A DNA stretch of 64,000 nt. Origin: Maribacter polysaccharolyticus. GTDB lineage: Bacteria > Bacteroidota > Bacteroidia > Flavobacteriales > Flavobacteriaceae. How positions within the stretch are numbered: position 1 is the first letter of the stretch; each line of letters begins with the position of its first letter. A program made the position numbers and the translations under genes. The stretch lies in NCBI RefSeq assembly GCF_028882255.1, contig NZ_JARBUY010000002.1, positions 508,342 to 572,341 on the forward strand, written 5' to 3'. Positions 16,422 to 25,289 of the stretch are shown here, in pieces. The notes below the pieces were generated by a model. The model made no database searches and was not told where the DNA came from. It worked only from the letters and a program-made list of their open reading frames with translations.

Positions 16422-16856
16422 TTGAAAAAGTTGTTTTTTATTTTGTTTTTATTGGGTTCAATGGTTGTTTCGGCCCAAGAATGGCAACCGACCTATACGG
16501 ATGCCGTGGAGGTCTCGTCGGAGGGGAATAAACCGATCATCCTTGTTTTTTCCGGATCCGATTGGTGTGCCCCATGTATTAAATTGGATCGGGGTATATG
16601 GCAATCCAAGGAGTTCATTGACTATTCCAATGAAAATTATGTGCTGTATCGGGCAGACTTCCCCAGAAAAAAAAGTAACCGGTTACCTGATGCTATTGCC
16701 CAACAGAACGCTAAACTGGCCGAGAGATATAATCCGAAAGGCTATTTTCCATGGGTTGTGGTGTTGGATCCAAAGCAGGAAGTGTTAGGAACGACAGGGT
16801 ATCGGAATATAACCCCTAGTGCTTATATATCGTTGTTAAACGCATTTGTCAAGTGA
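16422..16856 (+). CDS. Periplasmic thioredoxin-like protein
   Basis: A 144-aa thioredoxin-fold protein with a signal peptide (MKKLFFILFLLGSMVVSAQ). The redox motif is SDWCAPC (Cys49, Cys52). The cis-Pro segment is YFPWVVVLD. The start is TTG: an in-frame TAA lies five codons upstream at 16407-16409 and the next ATG would remove most of the signal peptide. It ends overlapping the apbE start (GTGA). Within this cluster it could keep the Cys-rich DUF4266 tail or another partner reduced; that role is inferred. Confidence 0.88.
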   Translation: MKKLFFILFLLGSMVVSAQEWQPTYTDAVEVSSEGNKPIILVFSGSDWCAPCIKLDRGIWQSKEFIDYSNENYVLYRADFPRKKSNRLPDAIAQQNAKLAERYNPKGYFPWVVVLDPKQEVLGTTGYRNITPSAYISLLNAFVK

Positions 16857-17848
16857 AAAAGGCCCTACTACTTTTTTTGGTTTTCTTTGTTGTTCTTGGT
16901 TATGGACAAGAGCGTAAATACGTGACCGTTCATAAGACCTTGAAATTAATGGGGAGCCGTTTCGATATTACGGTGGTGGCTGCAAATGAGGAAATCGGAT
17001 ATATCAACATCGATGAGGCCATTGCCGAGATCAAGCGTATTGAAAAAATGATTTCTTCTTGGGACCCCGAATCCGAAACCGCACAGATCAATAAAAATGC
17101 AGGGATTAAGCCCGTAAAAGTGAGTTTGGAACTTTTTAAGCTCATTGAACGGGCAAAGCAGATTTCAGAGATTACCGATGGGGCTTTTGATATTTCGTAT
17201 TCCTCGATGGATACGATTTGGAAATTCGATGGGAGCATGACCACCATGCCTTCACAGGAAGCGGTAAAGGAATCCATTGCCAAAGTGGGGTACGAAAAAA
17301 TAATTTTGGATCCCGAGGAACTAACGGTGTTTTTAAAACATAAAGGGATGAAAATTTCCTTTGGGGCCATCGGTAAGGGCTTTGCAGCTGACAAGACCAA
17401 AGAATTGTTGGTGTCGAAACAAGTGGTCGGAGGTATCATCAATGCCTCGGGAGACTTGACCACCTGGGGAACCAAAGCCAGTGGGGAAAAATGGTTGATA
17501 GGTATCGCAAACCCTTTAAGTAAGGACAAGGTTTTTTCTTGGTTGCCGATTGTTGAATCCTCAGTTGCAACCTCCGGCAATTATGAAAAATTCGTGATGT
17601 TCAACGGTAGAAAATACACCCATATCATAGACCCGCGAACAGGGTATCCTTCCCAAGGGGTAAACAGTGTGTCGGTATTCGCCAAAAGTGCGGAACTCTG
17701 TGATGCCTTGGCCACAGCCGTTTTTATCATGGGTAAGGAAGCAGGTCTTTCGTTGATCGATCAACTGGGGGGTACCGAGGTCATTTTGGTTGATAGCGAT
17801 AATAAAATACATAAGAGTAGCGGTATTTTATTTGATAATAATCCATAA
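16853..17848 (+). CDS. apbE: FAD:protein FMN transferase (ApbE)
   Basis: A 331-aa exported flavin transferase with a signal peptide ending LGYGQ. It attaches FMN from FAD through a phosphoester bond to a Ser/Thr of a target protein in the periplasm. Motifs are TDGAFDIS (108-115), GAIGKGFAADK (171-181), SGDLTTWG (199-206), HIIDPRTGYP (257-266) and CDALATA (283-289), the last holding the Mg2+/catalytic region. It starts with GTG in a 4-bp overlap with the thioredoxin stop. No Nqr, Rnf or NosR partner is near, so the flavinylated target is probably another member of this cluster. Confidence 0.95.
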   Translation: MKKALLLFLVFFVVLGYGQERKYVTVHKTLKLMGSRFDITVVAANEEIGYINIDEAIAEIKRIEKMISSWDPESETAQINKNAGIKPVKVSLELFKLIERAKQISEITDGAFDISYSSMDTIWKFDGSMTTMPSQEAVKESIAKVGYEKIILDPEELTVFLKHKGMKISFGAIGKGFAADKTKELLVSKQVVGGIINASGDLTTWGTKASGEKWLIGIANPLSKDKVFSWLPIVESSVATSGNYEKFVMFNGRKYTHIIDPRTGYPSQGVNSVSVFAKSAELCDALATAVFIMGKEAGLSLIDQLGGTEVILVDSDNKIHKSSGILFDNNP

Positions 17849-17857
17849 TTTAGTGTC

Positions 17858-18067
17858 ATGGGAAAGGTTGTTCTTCTTTTGCTGTTCGCCGGTCTTGCCA
17901 CTTCTTGCGTGGTCGTTAAGGAGTACGAAAAAGTGTACTTGAACGATGAGGAAATGGTATTGGGTGCGAAAGGTTCGGAACGTTTTGAGACCAACTTCCA
18001 GATATATCGGGAGGCTGCCTCGGGAGCCAATGGTGGCAAATCTGGAGGGGGTTGCGGTTGTAATTGA
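17858..18067 (+). CDS. DUF4266 small Cys-tailed lipoprotein
   Basis: A 69-aa lipoprotein: lipobox ATSC (Cys17), a short linker with KEYEKVYLNDEEM, then a Gly/Ser-rich end closing in GGGCGCN. The mature protein is about 53 residues with Cys only at its lipidated N-terminus and in the C-terminal CGC. The fixed tail looks like a metal- or cofactor-attachment site. EAASGAN (52-58) resembles, imperfectly, the [D/E]xx(S/T)GA(T/S) motif that ApbE modifies. It begins 9 bp after apbE, and DUF4266 is typically found with DUF3570. The function is unknown. Confidence 0.88.
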   Translation: MGKVVLLLLFAGLATSCVVVKEYEKVYLNDEEMVLGAKGSERFETNFQIYREAASGANGGKSGGGCGCN

Positions 18068-18172
18068 TCAATTACTCTTCCTTGGGTTTGGCGTGCTGGA
18101 TGGATGGCAAGGATCAGTTGGGTAATTATGACTTAAACGGATTTTATAATAAACAGTTTAATCCTATTTTTT

Positions 18173-19456
18173 TTGAAAAAGCTTAGTGTAGTACTTCTCT
18201 TTGTATTGGTTGCCAATTGGGGGTTTGCCCAAGAAGATGGCTCCAATAGGTATCAAAAACGTGTTTTGGAAACCGCTGAGATAGATCTACTCTTCAGTTA
18301 TTACAACCAAGACGGGGAACACGCCGCCGTAACAGGAGGGGAGGGTACCGAGGAATTAACGGATGCAACATCCAGTATTGTGGTTAAAATGCCTTTGAAC
18401 CCAGATGATGTCTTGACCCTTGATGTAGGTATTTCGGCCTACTCCTCCGCATCTTCGAGCAATATCGATCCTTTTGATGATACCGGTAGAACGGCGAGTC
18501 CGTTCAGCGCCTCATCAGGTGCTTCACAAAGCGATGCCTTGGTGCACTTCAATCCTACCTACGAACACAGTTCCGAAGATCGAAACGCCATATATTCCGT
18601 GCAGGCTTACATCGCGTCGGAATATGATTATTTTTCTATCGGATTCGGGGGTGGGTATACGAGACTGTTCAATGAAAAAAATACGCAGTTAAGCGCCAGC
18701 TTTCAGTTGTTTTTGGATCGCTGGAACCCGCAATATCCGGTGGAGTTAAGGGATGGGTTTAACGATTCCAGGATAACGGGTACGGGTACCTATGATCCGA
18801 ACTTCGTTGCCTTTGATGATGAGACGAGGAATTCATACTCCCTTTCTTTAAGTCTTTCCCAAATTTTGGGTAAACGCATACAAGGGTCCATTTTCATGGA
18901 TCTGGTGTCCCAAAAAGGCTTGTTGGGTACGCCCCATCAAAGGGTTTATTTTAGTGATGTCGATGACTTTTTTATCGAGGATTTTCAGTTGGCCGATGAT
19001 GTAGAACGATTGCCCGATTCCCGATTTAAAATCCCTGTTGGGGCCCGACTTAATTATTACATGAACGATTTGATCGTACTGCGCAGTTACTACCGCTATT
19101 ATTCCGATGATTGGGGTATATCGGCCCATACGGCCAGTTTGGAGGTTCCGATTAAACTGAATGATCAATTTACCTTGTACCCCAACTACCGCTACTATAG
19201 TCAAACAGCTGCGGATTATTTTTATGGGAAAGAGGCGGCGGATTCGAGCCTTGAATTCTATACTTCGGACTATGACCTGTCTGCTTTTGATTCCCATCAG
19301 TACGGAATGGGGATACGCTATAAGGATATTTTCACCAAAGCCAAGATCCTTACTTTCGGGTTAAAGGCGATCGATTTTAGAGGCAACAAATATGACCGCA
19401 GCGACGGACTCTCTTCTTACATTTTCAGTCTAGGGGCTACTTTTGTAGGGATTTAA
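18173..19456 (+). CDS. DUF3570 outer-membrane beta-barrel protein
   Basis: A 427-aa protein with signal peptide MKKLSVVLLFVLVANWGFAQ and alternating amphipathic strands with aromatic girdles (for example YYMNDLIVLRSYYRYYSDD) typical of a beta-barrel. It starts with TTG at 18173; there is no upstream ATG giving a signal peptide. It contains an S/A-rich loop with SSGASQSD (114-121) that partly resembles an ApbE flavinylation site. DUF3570 proteins accompany DUF4266 and ApbE. It could anchor or receive electrons at the outer membrane. It lies 105 bp after the DUF4266 gene with no terminator between. Confidence 0.87.
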   Translation: MKKLSVVLLFVLVANWGFAQEDGSNRYQKRVLETAEIDLLFSYYNQDGEHAAVTGGEGTEELTDATSSIVVKMPLNPDDVLTLDVGISAYSSASSSNIDPFDDTGRTASPFSASSGASQSDALVHFNPTYEHSSEDRNAIYSVQAYIASEYDYFSIGFGGGYTRLFNEKNTQLSASFQLFLDRWNPQYPVELRDGFNDSRITGTGTYDPNFVAFDDETRNSYSLSLSLSQILGKRIQGSIFMDLVSQKGLLGTPHQRVYFSDVDDFFIEDFQLADDVERLPDSRFKIPVGARLNYYMNDLIVLRSYYRYYSDDWGISAHTASLEVPIKLNDQFTLYPNYRYYSQTAADYFYGKEAADSSLEFYTSDYDLSAFDSHQYGMGIRYKDIFTKAKILTFGLKAIDFRGNKYDRSDGLSSYIFSLGATFVGI

Positions 19457-19587
19457 ACCCTAAGGAATAAGCTTGGAAGACCTACTTTTTTTAATGTCTT
19501 TGTTCATAAACTATTGTACCTTACGGGGATCGGGAATGGCGCAGATGTGTAAATTTATCGTAAATTCGCACCACTAGAGGAAAGAAT

Positions 19588-20664
19588 ATGATTGATAAAT
19601 TAAATATAGTTAAGCAACGTTTTGATGAGGTATCCGACCTTATTATACAGCCGGATGTGATTACCGATCAAAAAAAATATGTGCAGCTTACCAAGGAATA
19701 TAAGGATCTTAAGGAATTGGTGGCCAAGCGCGATCAATATATAGAACTTACGAACAACATAAAGGAAGCCGAAGAAATCATCTCGGATGGCAGTGATGCG
19801 GAGATGGTGGAAATGGCCAAAATGCAATTGGACGAAGCCAAAGGGGCGTTACCTGCTTTGGAAGAGGAAATAAAATTCATGTTGATACCCAAGGATCCTG
19901 AAGATGCAAAAGATGTGGTTGTGGAGATCCGTGCAGGTACCGGGGGTGATGAGGCCAGTATTTTTGCCGGGGACCTTTTTAGGATGTACACCAAATATTG
20001 TGAAAGCAGAGGATGGAAGACCAATGTCATCGATCTAAGTGAAGGTACCAGTGGCGGGTATAAGGAAATCCAATTCGAAGTTAACGGGGAAGATGTGTAC
20101 GGTACCTTGAAATTCGAGGCTGGGGTACACCGAGTCCAACGGGTTCCACAGACCGAGACCCAAGGCCGCGTGCACACCAGTGCGGCAACGGTAATGGTTT
20201 TGCCAGAGGCTGAGGATTTTGATGTACAGATAGACCCCAAAGACGTTCGTATAGATTTTTTCTGTTCTTCGGGACCTGGAGGACAATCCGTGAACACTAC
20301 CTATTCCGCTGTTCGTTTAACCCACTTACCGACCGGTTTGGTGGCCCAATGTCAAGATCAAAAATCACAGCATAAGAACAAGGAGAAGGCTTTTAAGGTA
20401 TTGCGTTCCCGATTATACGATTTGGAATTGGCCAAAAAACAAGAGGAAGACGCTGCCAAAAGGAATTCTCAGGTGAGCAGTGGCGATCGTTCTGCCAAGA
20501 TCAGGACCTACAATTATCCACAAGGTAGGGTTACCGATCACAGGATCGGATTAACCTTGTATGACCTGCAGAATATCATCGACGGCGATATCCAAAAGAT
20601 CATCGATGAATTGAGTTTGGTCGAAAACACGGAAAAACTGAAAGAGGCTTCAGAAATATTTTAA
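19588..20664 (+). CDS. prfA: Peptide chain release factor 1
   Basis: A 358-aa ribosome release factor. The GGQ motif that triggers peptidyl-tRNA hydrolysis is at 231-233 (SGPGGQSVN). The stop-codon-reading tripeptide is PQT at 187-189 ([10 protein letters not shown]), of the RF1 P-x-T type that reads UAA and [11 protein letters not shown] (117-123) and HTSAATV follow family order. The length is normal. The start ATG at 19588 is preceded by TAAATTCG, a near -7 box. Confidence 0.97.
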   Translation: MIDKLNIVKQRFDEVSDLIIQPDVITDQKKYVQLTKEYKDLKELVAKRDQYIELTNNIKEAEEIISDGSDAEMVEMAKMQLDEAKGALPALEEEIKFMLIPKDPEDAKDVVVEIRAGTGGDEASIFAGDLFRMYTKYCESRGWKTNVIDLSEGTSGGYKEIQFEVNGEDVYGTLKFEAGVHRVQRVPQTETQGRVHTSAATVMVLPEAEDFDVQIDPKDVRIDFFCSSGPGGQSVNTTYSAVRLTHLPTGLVAQCQDQKSQHKNKEKAFKVLRSRLYDLELAKKQEEDAAKRNSQVSSGDRSAKIRTYNYPQGRVTDHRIGLTLYDLQNIIDGDIQKIIDELSLVENTEKLKEASEIF

Positions 20665-20686
20665 AACCTTCAATTATAATGTCCGG

Positions 20687-20748
20687 TCGAATGCAGTCGG
20701 TAATTTTCAGGACTTTACTTTAAATATCAACCTCTCGACTGCATTCGA
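20687..20748. repeat. Inverted repeat between prfA and pyrF
   Basis: Thirteen-bp perfect arms TCGAATGCAGTCG (20687-20699) and CGACTGCATTCGA (20736-20748) separated by 36 bp. There is no T-run, so it is not a simple terminator. The right arm is part of the near-palindrome CTCGACTGCATTCGAGG, a type of element often repeated in flavobacterial genomes. Confidence 0.65.
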
Positions 20749-20763
20749 GGATATCTTTGGTTT

Positions 20764-21585
20764 ATGACTACCCAGGAATTAATAGCGCAGATTCACAAGA
20801 AGCAATCCTTTTTATGTATTGGGTTGGATACCGATTTGGAAAAAATACCGCCCCATCTTTTAGAAGAGGAAGACCCTATTTTTGCGTTTAATAAAGCTAT
20901 CATCGATGCTACACACCATTTGTGTGTCGCCTATAAGCCCAACACCGCATTCTATGAGGCGTATGGTATTAAAGGTTGGCAAGCCCTGGGTAAGACCATT
21001 TCCTATTTGAACGAAAACCATCCGGAGATTTTTACGATAGCCGATGCCAAAAGAGGGGATATCGGAAATACATCGACAAGATATGCGAAGGCCTTCTTTG
21101 AGGAATTCGGTTTCGACTCCATTACCATTGCCCCTTATATGGGCAAGGATTCCGTAGAACCGTTTTTGGCCTTTAAGGACAAACATACCATATTATTGGC
21201 GTTGACATCCAATGAAGGGGCCTATGATTTCCAAACACAAAAAGTTGACGGTGTTGCATTGTACAAGAAGGTCCTTCAAACTTCCTTAAGCTATGAAAAT
21301 GCCCATAATTTAATGTATGTCGTGGGGGCTACCAAAGCAAGTTACCTAGGGGATATCCGCAAAATCATTCCCGATGGTTTTTTATTGGTACCCGGTGTAG
21401 GAGCCCAAGGAGGGAGCTTAAAGGAAGTCTGTCATTACGGAATGAACCGGAATGTCGGGTTGTTGGTAAATTCCTCCCGAGGGATCATCTATGCATCCAA
21501 AGACACGGATTTTGCATCGAAGGCGGCACTCAAAGCAGAAGAGTTACAACAACAGATGCAAGAGGAATTAAAATCCCTTGGGTAG
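20764..21585 (+). CDS. pyrF: Orotidine 5'-phosphate decarboxylase
   Basis: A 273-aa enzyme that converts OMP to UMP, the last step of pyrimidine synthesis. The catalytic Asp-x-Lys tetrad region is [14 protein letters not shown] (Asp94, Lys96, Asp99). The phosphate-binding PGVGAQGG and the [11 protein letters not shown] end are those of the longer type 2 PyrF (about 270 aa rather than 230). LCIGLDTD at the N-terminus is conserved. It starts 99 bp after prfA behind the inverted repeat and ends 6 bp from a convergent small gene. Confidence 0.96.
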   Translation: MTTQELIAQIHKKQSFLCIGLDTDLEKIPPHLLEEEDPIFAFNKAIIDATHHLCVAYKPNTAFYEAYGIKGWQALGKTISYLNENHPEIFTIADAKRGDIGNTSTRYAKAFFEEFGFDSITIAPYMGKDSVEPFLAFKDKHTILLALTSNEGAYDFQTQKVDGVALYKKVLQTSLSYENAHNLMYVVGATKASYLGDIRKIIPDGFLLVPGVGAQGGSLKEVCHYGMNRNVGLLVNSSRGIIYASKDTDFASKAALKAEELQQQMQEELKSLG

Positions 21586-21591
21586 GGAAAC

Positions 21592-21786
21592 CTATCCGAG
21601 TTCTTCCAATGTTTTTTTGGTCTTTTTCGCTTTTTGTTCGAAAAACTCACCCAATTTCGTATTGCTATACTTAATATTGGAGGCCTTTTCCATAAAACAT
21701 TGGTATTGGTATTCCAATACGGCTATTGCTTGATTACCTGCTAAAATAGATGTTACCGAACCGACTTTGCAATATTGCTTTTCCAT
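21592..21786 (-). CDS. 64-aa hypothetical protein
   Basis: A small, probably cytosolic protein: MEKQYCKVGSVTSILAGNQA, an IAVLEYQYQCFMEKASNIKY helix, and a Lys-rich helix ending KKTKKTLEELG. It has two Cys residues, no signal peptide and no membrane span. Codon use and composition match the neighbours, and the stop lies 6 bp from the convergent pyrF stop, so it uses the space like a real gene. I do not recognise a characterised family. Confidence 0.65.
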   Translation of the reverse strand: MEKQYCKVGSVTSILAGNQAIAVLEYQYQCFMEKASNIKYSNTKLGEFFEQKAKKTKKTLEELG

Positions 21787-22012
21787 AGTGTGTAATGTGT
21801 ATATTGAATATACGTACGAATTATGATATTGGATGTTCCTAAGCTCGAATATTATGGGATTTTAAGGTAGTTTATGGTTTTGTTGATGATTGTTTAACGA
21901 TGTTCTTAAAAGGGTGCGGAAATTGTTGTTAAAAAAAATGTAAAGTGGTTCTGCTATAAAAAGTTTTAATACCTTGCGGAGGACCATATAACGGGGCATT
22001 TAGAGAACGCTA

Positions 22013-22819
22013 TTGTTAAACTATTACACATACGTACATAAAGAATCAACCACTTGGGTGACTTTTGTCCATGGAGCAGGAGGCAGTTCCTCCATTTGGT
22101 TCAAACAGGTGCGCGAATTTAAAAAGCGGTTCAATGTATTGTTGTTGGATTTGAGGGGTCATGGAAAATCAAAACCCAGCCTGAAAGATGCCTTTAACGA
22201 TAAGTATACTTTTGACGCCATTACCCATGACATTGTAGAGGTGATCGATCACTTGAAAATCAATAAATCGCACTTTGTCGGAATATCGCTGGGGACCATA
22301 CTGATTCGAAACCTTGCGGAGAAACACCCCCAAAGGGTCGAAAGTATGGTTATGGGCGGGGCGATCATGCAATTGGATATCCGGTCACGGATATTGATAC
22401 GTTTGGGCAACTTGTTTAAATCCGTTATACCTTATTTGTGGCTCTATAAATTCTTCGCCTTTATTATCATGCCCAATAAAAACCATAGGGAATCAAGATC
22501 ACTTTTTGTTCGGGAAGCCAAGAAGTTATATCAAAAGGAATTCACCAGATGGTTTAGATTGACTTCCGAGATCAACCCACTGTTGCGCTTGTTCAGGGTC
22601 GTCGATACTAAAATACCCACCTTGTATGTCATGGGAGGTGAGGATTATCTTTTTTTGCCTGCGGTCGAAAAAATCGTAAAGAACCATACGGCCAGTAATT
22701 TGTTGACCATAGATAAGTGTGGACATGTTGTTAACGTGGAGCAACCTCACATTTTCAATCGTATGGTCATAGCCTATGTGAGCGATACCAATATGCAGTT
22801 TACAGAACAGACGATATAG
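22013..22819 (+). CDS. Alpha/beta hydrolase
   Basis: A 268-aa alpha/beta-fold hydrolase without signal peptide. It shows the oxyanion strand VTFVHGAGGSSSIW (16-29), LLLDLRGHGKS (43-53), the nucleophile elbow VGISLGT with Ser92, the acid in VMGGEDYLFLP and the catalytic His in DKCGHVVNVEQP. The order and spacing fit an esterase or similar enzyme, but the substrate is unknown. The start is TTG at 22013; no in-frame ATG precedes the first core strand. It is followed by a gap and a bidirectional terminator at 22982. Confidence 0.85.
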   Translation: MLNYYTYVHKESTTWVTFVHGAGGSSSIWFKQVREFKKRFNVLLLDLRGHGKSKPSLKDAFNDKYTFDAITHDIVEVIDHLKINKSHFVGISLGTILIRNLAEKHPQRVESMVMGGAIMQLDIRSRILIRLGNLFKSVIPYLWLYKFFAFIIMPNKNHRESRSLFVREAKKLYQKEFTRWFRLTSEINPLLRLFRVVDTKIPTLYVMGGEDYLFLPAVEKIVKNHTASNLLTIDKCGHVVNVEQPHIFNRMVIAYVSDTNMQFTEQTI

Positions 22820-22981
22820 GGCTTGACCCTTCCGATCCGCGATTTCGGGAACAGCGTTGATTCGCAAAGCATTACCTAAAATCACATAAAGAACATTGGC
22901 TAAAAGAAGGGGTAAATTCCGAGTAGGCAATACGGCCTTGGGCCATAATCCTTCGGTTATTGGAGAAGTGAAAAAGGCATA
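22820..22981. other. Intergenic stretch, no gene recognised
   Basis: These 162 bp after the hydrolase gene have no convincing coding frame on either strand. A 25-codon minus-strand frame exists but has no homologue I recognise. Confidence 0.4.
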
Positions 22982-23009
22982 AAAAAAACCGATGCTCCCA
23001 TCGGTTTTT
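22982..23009. terminator. Bidirectional terminator
   Basis: Stem CCGATG/CATCGG extended by A6/T6 pairs, loop CTCC. It serves the plus-strand hydrolase and the minus-strand DUF4197 gene. The AT-rich 165 bp beyond it (to 23175) carries two copies of the word TTACTAACTCAA or ACTAACTCAA and no gene. Confidence 0.85.
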
Positions 23010-23175
23010 TAACTAACTAACTCAAAAAATTACTAACTCAAATAATTCTGTACAAAGGAACTTAAAATATAATTGCTACTTAGTTAAATAAAGATTAGCA
23101 TTATGTTAAAATTGTCCTTAATTAATCAACGTAACTATTCGGTATTTAGTATAGACAAGGCTAAGTATTCCAAAA

Positions 23176-23883
23176 TCAGTCCTGTAGGGTAAACACCTTT
23201 CGTAAAAGATCCGTGGTACGCGATCCCACATTGGTCCTTATTTCCTTTTCCTCAACGGCGATCATGGTATAGACCCCATTGAGTGCTTCATTGGTAACAT
23301 AGTCGGTAAGGTCCGGATTTACTTCGTTGACGAGCGGTAGGTTATTGTATCTCGTAATGAGGTTGTTCCAAATTTGGTCGGCTCCCACTTTTTCGAACGA
23401 GCTTTTGATTATGGGATTGAATTTGGCGTATAAAGCGGTTTCGGTGGCGTTCGTTAAATACTGGGTGGCGGCATCGTCACTTCCCATCAATATGTTTTTG
23501 GCATCGTCGAATGTTATTCCTTTAACGGCATCGACGAATATGGGAGTGGCTTCGCTCACGGCATCCTCGGCGGCACGGTTCAATACTTTAAGGCCTTCGT
23601 CGGCCAAGCTGCCCAATCCTATGTTCCTAAGGGTGTTGTCGACCTTTTGCAATTCTTCGGGCAACATGATTTTTACAAGTTCGTTTTTATAAAAACCATC
23701 GGTCTGCGTTAATTTGGCCACTTGCTTTTCGATACCGAGGTTCAGGGCTTCCCGGAGACCTTCGGCAATTTCAAGGTTGCCAATGCTTGAGGTACCTTGG
23801 GGTAATTGATCGATGACTTGCTGTAATTCCCCACAGCCCAAAAGGTTTAGGGAAAGAAATAGGATAAGAATCTTTCTTTTCAT
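23176..23883 (-). CDS. DUF4197 lipoprotein
   Basis: A 235-aa lipoprotein (lipobox NLLGC, Cys17) of the all-alpha DUF4197 family. It carries the family's EGLREALNLGIEKQVAKL start, the MLPEELQKVDNTLRNIGLG segment, DDAKNILMGSDDAATQYL and a C-terminal ALNGVYTMIAVEEKEIR. The length matches the family (about 220-240). It is expected to face the periplasm. The function of DUF4197 is unknown. It stands alone, downstream of purU in the same direction, with a 26-bp gap that would allow cotranscription. Confidence 0.9.
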   Translation of the reverse strand: MKRKILILFLSLNLLGCGELQQVIDQLPQGTSSIGNLEIAEGLREALNLGIEKQVAKLTQTDGFYKNELVKIMLPEELQKVDNTLRNIGLGSLADEGLKVLNRAAEDAVSEATPIFVDAVKGITFDDAKNILMGSDDAATQYLTNATETALYAKFNPIIKSSFEKVGADQIWNNLITRYNNLPLVNEVNPDLTDYVTNEALNGVYTMIAVEEKEIRTNVGSRTTDLLRKVFTLQD

Positions 23884-23909
23884 GTTTATTGGTTAATGAT
23901 TATGCGTGA

Positions 23910-24761
23910 TTAATAAAATATTACGGTTTTGTTGTTAAACACCATGGTTTTACGTTTAACATGCAATTTAACGGCTCTTGAGAGCACGATTTTTTCAAGA
24001 TCCCTTCCCTTGGTAATAAAATCCTGAATGGTATGACTGTGGGAAACCGCGGTTACATCCTGCTCAATGATGGGACCGGCATCGAGCTCCTCGGTGACAT
24101 AATGGCTCGTTGCACCAATGATCTTGACCCCTCTCTCAAAAGCGGCATGATAAGGTTTGGCACCGGCAAATGCAGGTAGGAACGAATGGTGTATGTTAAT
24201 GATCTTATTGGGGTATTCAGTGATCAAGCGACTGCTTACGATCTGCATATAACGTGCCAATACCACAAAATCTACCTGGTGTTCCTTAAGCAATTCCAAT
24301 TGTTGCTTTTCGGCCTTTTCCTTGGTATCCTTGGTGACGGGAATGTGATAAAAGGGAATGTTGAATTGTTCCGCTATATGGGCCAAATCATTATGGTTAC
24401 TGATGATAAAAGGTATTTCGGCCTTTAATTCCTCCGAATGATAGCGGCTCAGCAAATCGTAAAGGCAGTGGTTGTATTTGGATACGAAGATGGCCATTCT
24501 GGGCAAAACACTGTCCAGATGAAGATTCCACTCCATTTGGTAAGGAATGGCAAGGGTATTGGAGAATTCGTTTTTGAATTTTTCCAGATTCAAGGAATTG
24601 TTCTCGAAATCACTCTCCAACCGCATAAAGAACGTATTGGCACTTTTGTCGACATGTTGGTCTAGATAAATGATATTGCCACCTTTGGTGTGTATGAATC
24701 CCGTAACGGCACTTATGATCCCGGATTGATCGGGGCAATGGATAAGAATTATAGTTTTCAA
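23910..24761 (-). CDS. purU: Formyltetrahydrofolate deformylase
   Basis: A 283-aa enzyme that hydrolyses 10-formyl-THF to formate and THF, supplying formate and balancing one-carbon pools. The N-terminal ACT domain (ILIHCPDQSGIISAVTGFI) is followed by a formyltransferase fold with FIISNHNDLAHIAEQF, VVLARYMQIVS, NIHHSFLPAF and the HYVTEELDAGPIIEQD catalytic segment. The Asn-His-Asp triad expected for the family is visible. Size and domain order are standard. Confidence 0.95.
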   Translation of the reverse strand: MKTIILIHCPDQSGIISAVTGFIHTKGGNIIYLDQHVDKSANTFFMRLESDFENNSLNLEKFKNEFSNTLAIPYQMEWNLHLDSVLPRMAIFVSKYNHCLYDLLSRYHSEELKAEIPFIISNHNDLAHIAEQFNIPFYHIPVTKDTKEKAEKQQLELLKEHQVDFVVLARYMQIVSSRLITEYPNKIINIHHSFLPAFAGAKPYHAAFERGVKIIGATSHYVTEELDAGPIIEQDVTAVSHSHTIQDFITKGRDLEKIVLSRAVKLHVKRKTMVFNNKTVIFY

Positions 24762-24862
24762 CCTAAATAATTTTTAAGGCTCAAAATTAGAACTAAAAAA
24801 CCATCAAATTAGTATAGAAATGCTTGTTTTTTAATGAAGGTGGGATTACTAGTGGCCAAATA

Positions 24863-25267
24863 TTACTGAAGGGTGTCGCCATTAGGCAATGAACCCGTCC
24901 ATTTTTTTAAGGATTTCCTGAAACTTTTTATTTCTTGGCGGAGGAGGTTCAGGTATTCTTTTTCGTGACCATCCCGTTCCAATCCCGTACAATAGGAACT
25001 GATGTTCTTTAACATGACCCTGATAAACGAAATGTTTCTTCTTTTTTCATCGGGCGAGCAAGAGAACTCGGTTTGCGCAATTTTTTGGGGGATCAGTATC
25101 GCATCGGTCAAAAGGGCATCTGCAACAATATCCCTAAAGCTATTTGAAGTATATAGTTTTAGGAGGTCCTTGTTGAATGTGACGTAAGAGGCAATGGCCC
25201 TGCTTGTTGCGCAAAGCTCAAGTGCTTTTCTATATATAGGTATCTGACCTAGGTTTTTTTGTGACAT
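24863..25267 (-). CDS. Hypothetical helical protein (four-helix-bundle-like)
   Basis: A 134-aa, mostly helical protein with no signal peptide. Four predicted helices are separated by short loops (IPIYRKALELCATSRAIASY, SFRDIVADALLTDAILIPQKIAQ, KRRNISFIRVMLKNIS, EYLNLLRQEIKSFRKSLKKW). The pattern recalls the four-helix-bundle proteins related to Avd and rRNA-intervening-sequence proteins, but the similarity is loose. The ATG at 25267 was chosen; an in-frame TTG 21 bp upstream is close to a TAACTTTA -7-like box. The gene stands alone between purU and a long noncoding gap. Confidence 0.6.
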   Translation of the reverse strand: MSQKNLGQIPIYRKALELCATSRAIASYVTFNKDLLKLYTSNSFRDIVADALLTDAILIPQKIAQTEFSCSPDEKRRNISFIRVMLKNISSYCTGLERDGHEKEYLNLLRQEIKSFRKSLKKWTGSLPNGDTLQ

Positions 25268-25289
25268 CCTTTTGAATACTGATTGCAAT

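Noticed and set aside
19734-20297. 187-codon minus-strand frame within prfA
   Set aside because: Antisense shadow of RF1.
20687-20748. Reading the prfA-pyrF inverted repeat as a terminator
   Set aside because: The loop is 36 bp and no T-run follows either arm.
22526-22930. 134-codon minus-strand frame
   Set aside because: It lies opposite the well-supported alpha/beta hydrolase gene and its composition mirrors that gene.
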